DNA of 64,000 nucleotides from Aciditerrimonas ferrireducens (GTDB lineage: Bacteria > Actinomycetota > Acidimicrobiia > Acidimicrobiales > UBA8190). Below the pieces are notes generated by a model. The model made no database searches and had not been told where the DNA came from. It saw only the letters and a program-made list of their open reading frames with translations. The stretch lies in the NCBI RefSeq assembly GCF_023130475.1, contig NZ_JAKHEX010000012.1, positions 5,931-69,930 on the forward strand, written 5' to 3'. Below, piece after piece: positions 59,547-64,000 of this stretch. Both the position numbers and the translations under genes were made by a program. Every line of letters starts with the position of its first letter. The first letter of the stretch is position 1.

Positions 59547-61238
59547 ATGGCCGAAGGACCTCCGGGGAACGGGCCGAACGCCCCCGGCGGCGGACCGGCG
59601 GGGACGTCGCCGGGTCGGCGCCCTGGGCTGCTCGGTGAGCTCGGGTCCCCACGGGGGCACCGGGGTCGACGGGCTGCCCGGCGGGTCATCGAGGCCGCCG
59701 AACAGGGGCTGGAGCAGGTGCTGGGGGGACCGGCCCGGACCCGGGTGGTGGTCCTCCTCGCCTGCGTGCTGGCCTTGAACAGCGCCGACACCGCCACGGT
59801 CGGGGCGGCCGCGGCGCCGCTGCGACACGCCCTCCGGATCTCGAACACCGACATCGGGGTGCTGGTGGCCGTGACCGCCCTGGTCGGTGCCGTGGCTTCG
59901 GTCCCCTTCGGCGTCCTGGTGGACCGGGTGCACCGCATCCGGCTGCTGACGGTGGCGATCGTGCTCTGGGGGGTGGCCACGTTCGCCTCGGCCACCGTCT
60001 CGACCTTCGGCCAGCTGCTCCTGGTCCGCTTGGGCCTGGGGGCGGTGACGGCAGTCTCGGGACCGGCGGTGGCCTCGCTGGTCGGGGACTGGTTCGCCCC
60101 GGGTGAGCGGGGCAAGGTGTACGGCTACGTCTTGGCTGGGGAGCTGCTCGGGGCCGGGGTCGGCTTCGTGGTCACCGGCGACGTCGCCGCCCTGTCGTGG
60201 CGGGCGGCGTTCGTGGTCTTGGCGATCCCTGCCCTGCTGCTTGCCTGGGCGGTCGGTCACCTGCCGGAACCGGCCCGGGGGGGTGCGAGCCACCTCCAGC
60301 CCGGCCAGCGCCGACTGCTGGGCCGCCGGGACCTCGGCGAGGCTGGGCGGCGACGCCTCGGCGCCACCCGCCGGCCGCCCTTCGGGGAAGAGGTCCTGGT
60401 GCCGAGCGCCGGTCCGACCGACGCCCAGCAGGAGGCCGCCCGGCTGGGCATCGAACCGGACCCGCGGCTGGTCCTGCGGGACGACCCCCGTCGGATGCGG
60501 CTCGGGCAGACGGTCCGCTACGTGCTCTCGGTCCGGACCAACGTCGTGATCATCATCTCGAGCGCCTGTGCCTACTTCTTCCTGGCCGGGGTCGAGACCT
60601 TCGGGCTGGAGTTCGCCCGGGGGCAGTACGGGGTGAGCCAGGTGGTCGCCGACCTGCTCATGCTGGTGGTCGGGGCTGCGGCCGTGGCCGGGGTCCTCGT
60701 GGGCGGACGGGTCGGGGACGCCCTGGTCCGCCGGCACCGGATCAACGGCCGGGTCCTCGTGGCCACCGTCTGTGCCTTCGGCACCGTCGTCCTCTTCATC
60801 CCCGCCGTGATGACTCGCTCCGCGGTCACGGCCCTGCCCTATGTGGCAGCGGCGGGTTTCCTGCTGACCGCCCAGAACCCCCCGATGGACGCGGCTCGGC
60901 TGGACATCATGCCGTCGCTGCTCTGGGGTCGGGCGGAGGGCATCCGGTCGTTCCTGCGGACCGGCGGCCAGGCCCTCGCCCCGGTCGTCTTCGGGGGGCT
61001 CTCGGACCTCCTCGGCGGGGGCCGCGAGGGCCTGCAGGTGACGTTCGGCATCATGCTGCTCCCCTTGGCGGTGAGCGGCCTAATCCTGCTGCGGGCCCTT
61101 CGGACCTACCCGAAGGACGTGGCCACGGCGGCCGCCAGCTACCGCTCGGGCAACGAGCCGACGGTCGTGCTCGGCCCCGTCCCCGTCCCGCCGCCGGGTG
61201 CGGCTGGCCCGCCGGGGTGGCTCGGAGGCGAGCGCTGA
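59547..61238 (+). CDS. MFS transporter
   Basis: This 563-residue membrane protein has about twelve helices in two bundles. The first bundle holds VLLACVLALNSADTATVGAAA and VPFGVLVDRVHRIRLL (the conserved loop 2-3). A long cytosolic linker (about residues 240-320) rich in Arg and Gly separates it from the second bundle. It resembles Spinster/sugar-phosphate-type MFS members, but the substrate cannot be assigned. The N-terminal 60 residues are polar and probably disordered. ATG 59547 was chosen over an in-frame ATG at 59493, which gives a Trp/Gly-rich extension. Confidence 0.82.
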   Translation: MAEGPPGNGPNAPGGGPAGTSPGRRPGLLGELGSPRGHRGRRAARRVIEAAEQGLEQVLGGPARTRVVVLLACVLALNSADTATVGAAAAPLRHALRISNTDIGVLVAVTALVGAVASVPFGVLVDRVHRIRLLTVAIVLWGVATFASATVSTFGQLLLVRLGLGAVTAVSGPAVASLVGDWFAPGERGKVYGYVLAGELLGAGVGFVVTGDVAALSWRAAFVVLAIPALLLAWAVGHLPEPARGGASHLQPGQRRLLGRRDLGEAGRRRLGATRRPPFGEEVLVPSAGPTDAQQEAARLGIEPDPRLVLRDDPRRMRLGQTVRYVLSVRTNVVIIISSACAYFFLAGVETFGLEFARGQYGVSQVVADLLMLVVGAAAVAGVLVGGRVGDALVRRHRINGRVLVATVCAFGTVVLFIPAVMTRSAVTALPYVAAAGFLLTAQNPPMDAARLDIMPSLLWGRAEGIRSFLRTGGQALAPVVFGGLSDLLGGGREGLQVTFGIMLLPLAVSGLILLRALRTYPKDVATAAASYRSGNEPTVVLGPVPVPPPGAAGPPGWLGGER

Positions 61239-61246
61239 GGGCCGGT

Positions 61247-61252
61247 TAGCCT
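61247..61252 (+). promoter_or_regulatory. -10 element of leaderless alpha/beta hydrolase gene
   Basis: TAGCCT ends 6 nt before the GTG at 61259. Confidence 0.5.
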
Positions 61253-61258
61253 GCTGGC

Positions 61259-62035
61259 GTGCTCGTGGCCCTCGGCTCCTCCGGCCTCTTCGGGCAGGCC
61301 TTTGGATCTGCCGGCCCGCCGGTGGTCGTGGCCCTGCACGGCTGGGGCCGAAGCGCCGAGGACTTCGCCGCCGGGTTCGGGCCCGGCAGCGGCTGGCAGG
61401 GCGGGCCGGTCCTGGCTGTGGACCTGCCGGGCTTCGGGAGCTCGCCGGCACCAGCGGCCCCCCTCGGCTCGGCCGAGATGGCGGCTGTCGTGGCCGAGGC
61501 GCTGCGAACCGTGGGGGCGGAGCGGCCGGTGGTGGTCGGGCACTCCCTCGGGGGCCGGGTGGCGGTCCGCCTGGCGGCCGCCTCGCCAGAGCTGCTCGGC
61601 GGCCTGGTGCTCTGCGGCGCTCCCCTGGTGCGCCGGCCTGGCCCTCCGCCCCCCCTGGGCTACCGGCTGGCTCGTGTCCTGCGCCGCCTCGGGTTGCTCG
61701 GGGAGGCCCGATTGGAGGCCCTGCGGCAGCGCTACGGGTCGGAGGACTACCGGCGGGCCCAGGGGGTGATGCGGGCCAGCTTGGTGCGGCTGGTCAACGA
61801 GGACTACCGGGAGACCCTGGAGGCCGTGGCCAAGGTTCCCTGGCCGATCGAGCTGGTCTGGGGCGAGCGAGACGCCGCGGCACCGCTTTGGGTGGCAGAG
61901 GAGATCCGGGCGGTGGTGCCCCAGGCGCGCCTGACGGTGCTGCCGGGCGTCGGCCACCTGGTCCCGCTCGAATGTCCCGAAGCCCTGCCGGCGGCGGTGG
62001 CCCGGGTCTTGGCCACTCACCCTCGGTCGTCCTGA
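61259..62035 (+). CDS. Alpha/beta-fold hydrolase
   Basis: This 258-residue protein has the oxyanion region LHGWGRSAEDF, the nucleophile elbow VVVGHSLGGRVAV (Ser), the acid at LVWGERDAAAP (Asp) and the catalytic His in LPGVGHLVPLECPEAL. That is a full catalytic triad in a short cap-containing hydrolase. Substrates in this family are too varied to predict. It lies between an MFS transporter and murF, with a short gap and its own leaderless promoter, so it need not be part of either operon. Confidence 0.87.
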   Translation: MLVALGSSGLFGQAFGSAGPPVVVALHGWGRSAEDFAAGFGPGSGWQGGPVLAVDLPGFGSSPAPAAPLGSAEMAAVVAEALRTVGAERPVVVGHSLGGRVAVRLAAASPELLGGLVLCGAPLVRRPGPPPPLGYRLARVLRRLGLLGEARLEALRQRYGSEDYRRAQGVMRASLVRLVNEDYRETLEAVAKVPWPIELVWGERDAAAPLWVAEEIRAVVPQARLTVLPGVGHLVPLECPEALPAAVARVLATHPRSS

Positions 62036-62044
62036 GCGGGCCGC

Positions 62045-62050
62045 TACCCT
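62045..62050 (+). promoter_or_regulatory. Candidate -10 element of murF
   Basis: TACCCT ends 8 nt before the GTG at 62059. Confidence 0.4.
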
Positions 62051-62058
62051 GAGCGGCC

Positions 62059-63636
62059 GTGACCAGCCAGACCGGACCGCTCGCGTGGCTCGTCCTGGCT
62101 CTCGGGGCCCTCGCCGGGGGGCTTGGGGGGGTTCGGTGGGTGCGGGTGGCCCAGCGGGAGCACTACCTGCCCGGCTCGGTCCTCCGCTTCGCTGGCCGCT
62201 GGTGGCGCTGCTCGCCGAGCAACGGCCTGCTGGGGGTGCTGGGACTGGCGGGGTTGGCCGGTGCCCAACCCCTGCCTCCCCTCGGGCTGGTGGCCGTGCT
62301 GGCGGGGGGCGTCGGACCGGTGGGCCTGAGCCTGCGGGGCCGCAGTGCCCCCCTGGCCTGGACCCGGCGGGCCCGGACCCTGGCCGGGCTGAGCGGGGCT
62401 CTCGGAGCCCTCGGCCTTGCCCTGGCGGGGCTCTTCGGCGCCCCGGCGCTTGGCGGCGCCGCCGTGGCCCTGGGCAGCCCGGTCCTGGTCGAGCTGGGCC
62501 TCCGGCTGACCGCGCCGGTGGAGCGGCGGCTGCTGCAGCGCCACGTCGACCGGGCCGCCTCCCGGCTCCGACGGGTCCGACCCCAGGTGGTGGCCATCAC
62601 CGGCTCCTACGGCAAGACGACCACGAAGGGCTACGTGGCCCACCTGGTGGCCGGGGCCCGCAGCGTGGTGGCCAGCCCGGCCAGCTTCAACAACCGGGCG
62701 GGTCTGGCTCGGGCCATCAACGAGCAGCTGGCACCGGGGACCGAGGTCTTCGTGGCCGAGATGGGCACCTACGGGCCCGGGGAGATCGCGAGCCTCTGTT
62801 CCTGGGTGCCGCCGGACGTGGCCATGATCACGGCCATCGGGCCGGTCCACCTGGAGCGGATGGGCAGCGAGGAGCGGATCCTGGCCGCGAAGTCCGAGAT
62901 CCTCGTCCGCGCCCCCCAGGTGGTGCTGGCGGTCGACGACCCCCGGTTGGCGGCCGTGGCGGCCCGCTGCGCCGAGGAAGGCAAGACCGTCTGGTGGGCC
63001 TCGGGTGGGGGATCGGGGGCGTCGCTCGGCGACCCCGAACGGCGGGTGCTGGCCCGGCGGACGAGCGAGGGTCTCGAGGTCCTGGTCGGCGGGGAACGGC
63101 TGGCGGCCGGACTGACTCTCAACGCCCAGCCCAGCAACGTGGCCTGCGCCGTGGCGGCCGCCTTGGCTCTCGGGGTCCCGGCCGGGGTCGTCGCCGAGCG
63201 GCTCCCAGGCCTGCCGGTGGCCACCCACCGTCTGGCGCCGGCGACCGGTCCCGAGGGGCTGGTGATCGTGGACGACACCTACAACTCGAACCCGGCCGGG
63301 GCCAAGGCGGCGCTCGAGGTCCTGGCGGCCCAGGGCGGCCCGGGGTCCCGCCGGGCGGTGGTGAGCCCGGGGATGGTCGAGATGGGCCCCCGGCAGGCAC
63401 CGGAGAACCGGGCCTTCGCGAAGGTGGCCGCCGAGATCGCCGACGCGGTCGTGGTGGTGGGGCGGACGAACCGCCGGGCCCTGGTGGCGGGGGTGCGGGA
63501 CGCCCTCGAGGCGGGGCGGCGCTGCGAGCTCGTCGTGGTGGCCGACCGGTCGGCCGCGGTGGCCTGGGTGCGCCAGCACCTGGGGCCGGGCGACGTGGTG
63601 CTCTACGAGAACGACCTGCCGGACCACTACCCTTGA
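62059..63636 (+). CDS. murF: MurF-like Mur ligase with N-terminal membrane domain
   Basis: This 525-residue protein has an N-terminal region of about 160 residues with several hydrophobic helices (LAWLVLALGALAGGLGGV, LLGVLGLAGLAGAQ, LGLALAGLFGAPALGG). The Mur ligase core follows: P-loop VVAITGSYGKTTTKGYVAHL near residue 180, EMGTYGPGEIASL, the MurF-like VDDTYNSNPAGAKAALEVL and a C-terminal VVGRTNRRAL domain. MurF adds D-Ala-D-Ala to the UDP-MurNAc-tripeptide, and the ddl gene just downstream makes that dipeptide. Classical MurF is soluble and lacks the membrane region, so a role as a membrane-bound variant ligase on a lipid-linked precursor is also possible. Confidence 0.83.
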   Translation: MTSQTGPLAWLVLALGALAGGLGGVRWVRVAQREHYLPGSVLRFAGRWWRCSPSNGLLGVLGLAGLAGAQPLPPLGLVAVLAGGVGPVGLSLRGRSAPLAWTRRARTLAGLSGALGALGLALAGLFGAPALGGAAVALGSPVLVELGLRLTAPVERRLLQRHVDRAASRLRRVRPQVVAITGSYGKTTTKGYVAHLVAGARSVVASPASFNNRAGLARAINEQLAPGTEVFVAEMGTYGPGEIASLCSWVPPDVAMITAIGPVHLERMGSEERILAAKSEILVRAPQVVLAVDDPRLAAVAARCAEEGKTVWWASGGGSGASLGDPERRVLARRTSEGLEVLVGGERLAAGLTLNAQPSNVACAVAAALALGVPAGVVAERLPGLPVATHRLAPATGPEGLVIVDDTYNSNPAGAKAALEVLAAQGGPGSRRAVVSPGMVEMGPRQAPENRAFAKVAAEIADAVVVVGRTNRRALVAGVRDALEAGRRCELVVVADRSAAVAWVRQHLGPGDVVLYENDLPDHYP

Positions 63637-63737
63637 CCCCTCGGCGGGCCCGCAGGCGGGACCCGACCACATGGGGTCCGAGCCTGCCCGGGCCGGCCCC
63701 TGGCAGCAGGGGAGCGAACCGAGGAGGTCGGTCGAGG

Positions 63738-64000
63738 GTGGACACAGCAGGGGCTCGTCTGGGGGTCTGCTTCGGGGGACCCTCCCCGGAGCACGACGTG
63801 AGCGTCCTGACCGGCCTGCAGGCCGCCCGGGAGCTGAGCCGGGTGGGTCGACAGCCCGTCGCCCTCTACTGGTCCCGGACCGGGGAGTGGTACCAGGTCG
63901 AGCCGAACCTGGAGGCCTCGGACTTCCTGGAGGGCGTGCCCCGGGGCGCTGCGCCCCTGCGGCTGCTGGCCAGCCCGGAGGGCGGGTTCGTGCCCGAGGC
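63738..64000 (+). CDS. ddl: D-alanine--D-alanine ligase, 3' partial
   Basis: The gene runs off the window after 87 codons. The GTG at 63738 follows GAGGAGG 10 nt upstream and reads VDTAGARLGVCFGGPSPEHDVSVLTG, the N-terminal Ddl signature (FGGPSPEHDVS), followed by the ALYWSRTGEWYQVE strand and loop. Only the first of three domains is visible, so the ATP-grasp region is not seen. Pairing with murF 101 bp upstream fits a step in peptidoglycan precursor synthesis. Confidence 0.85.
   Translation, partial: MDTAGARLGVCFGGPSPEHDVSVLTGLQAARELSRVGRQPVALYWSRTGEWYQVEPNLEASDFLEGVPRGAAPLRLLASPEGGFVPE

Noticed and set aside
1-64000. CRISPR arrays, tRNAs, rRNAs, insertion sequences, prophage
   Set aside because: I saw no regular spacer-repeat arrays, no tRNA-like T-loop motifs in gaps, and no transposase, integrase or phage proteins.

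Overview
The window is very GC-rich (roughly 70-75% by eye), densely coding DNA from an actinobacterium. A member of the Acidimicrobiia is a reasonable guess, but this rests on inference only. The evidence is a fused E1/E2 2-oxoglutarate decarboxylase (kgd), the F420 genes cofD/cofE, prfB-ftsE-ftsX synteny, a DUF5719-like protein beside a large membrane glycosyltransferase, frequent GTG starts with 4-bp GTGA stop/start overlaps, and many apparently leaderless promoters of form TAGNNT about 6 nt before the start codon. No tRNA, rRNA, CRISPR array, insertion sequence or prophage was seen.

Layout. 1-6.4 kb: the end of an acyl-CoA mutase, an M20 amidohydrolase, two divergent decayed regulators (a SpoIIE-type phosphatase remnant and a broken LuxR response regulator), an acyl-CoA carboxylase alpha chain and the biotin ligase that would charge it. 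6.4-7.9 kb: a small accessory patch with an unrecognised membrane-anchored protein, a tiny translationally coupled leader ORF, and an antitoxin followed by a truncated PIN toxin. 8-25.4 kb: a cell-envelope polysaccharide block containing rmlB, rmlD, a wbbL-like transferase, a nucleotidyltransferase fused to a GalE-like epimerase, cofE/cofD, three GT4 glycosyltransferases, a GDP-deoxymannose reductase, a giant GT2/membrane protein and a DUF5719-like protein. 25.4-33 kb: ftsH, a CPBP protease, phosphomannomutase, a Trm112-like protein, phosphosugar isomerase and ahcY. 33-40 kb: a possible structured RNA, then secA, prfB, ftsE, ftsX and a serine hydrolase. 40-45 kb: rmlA, a GGDEF protein, and a secreted protein next to a sortase. 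45-53.4 kb: an MMPL transporter, kgd, and a NYN nuclease-like protein with a histone-H1-like tail. 53.4-64 kb: a HAD phosphatase, three pilin-like genes, fabZ, xth, an MFS transporter, an alpha/beta hydrolase, murF with a membrane domain, and the start of ddl.

How the genes work together. The central theme is making and assembling surface glycans. Sugar-phosphate interconversion (phosphomannomutase, isomerase) and nucleotide-sugar synthesis (rmlA, rmlB, rmlD, rmd, nucleotidyltransferase-GalE) feed at least five glycosyltransferases. Export, division and wall building (secA, ftsEX, murF, ddl, sortase) surround them. The gene order from rmlD to ahcY resembles the conserved mycobacterial/streptomycete block around fbiA/fbiB, whiB2, pmmA and sahH. 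Here the expected whiB position holds three glycosyltransferases and rmd instead.

The most unusual items are the nucleotidyltransferase-GalE fusion, the sortase with an adjacent candidate substrate, the NYN/S1/H1-like protein with a near-identical 104-bp internal repeat, the possible non-coding RNA between ahcY and secA, the leaderless promoter signature, and the accessory patch at 6.4-7.9 kb.
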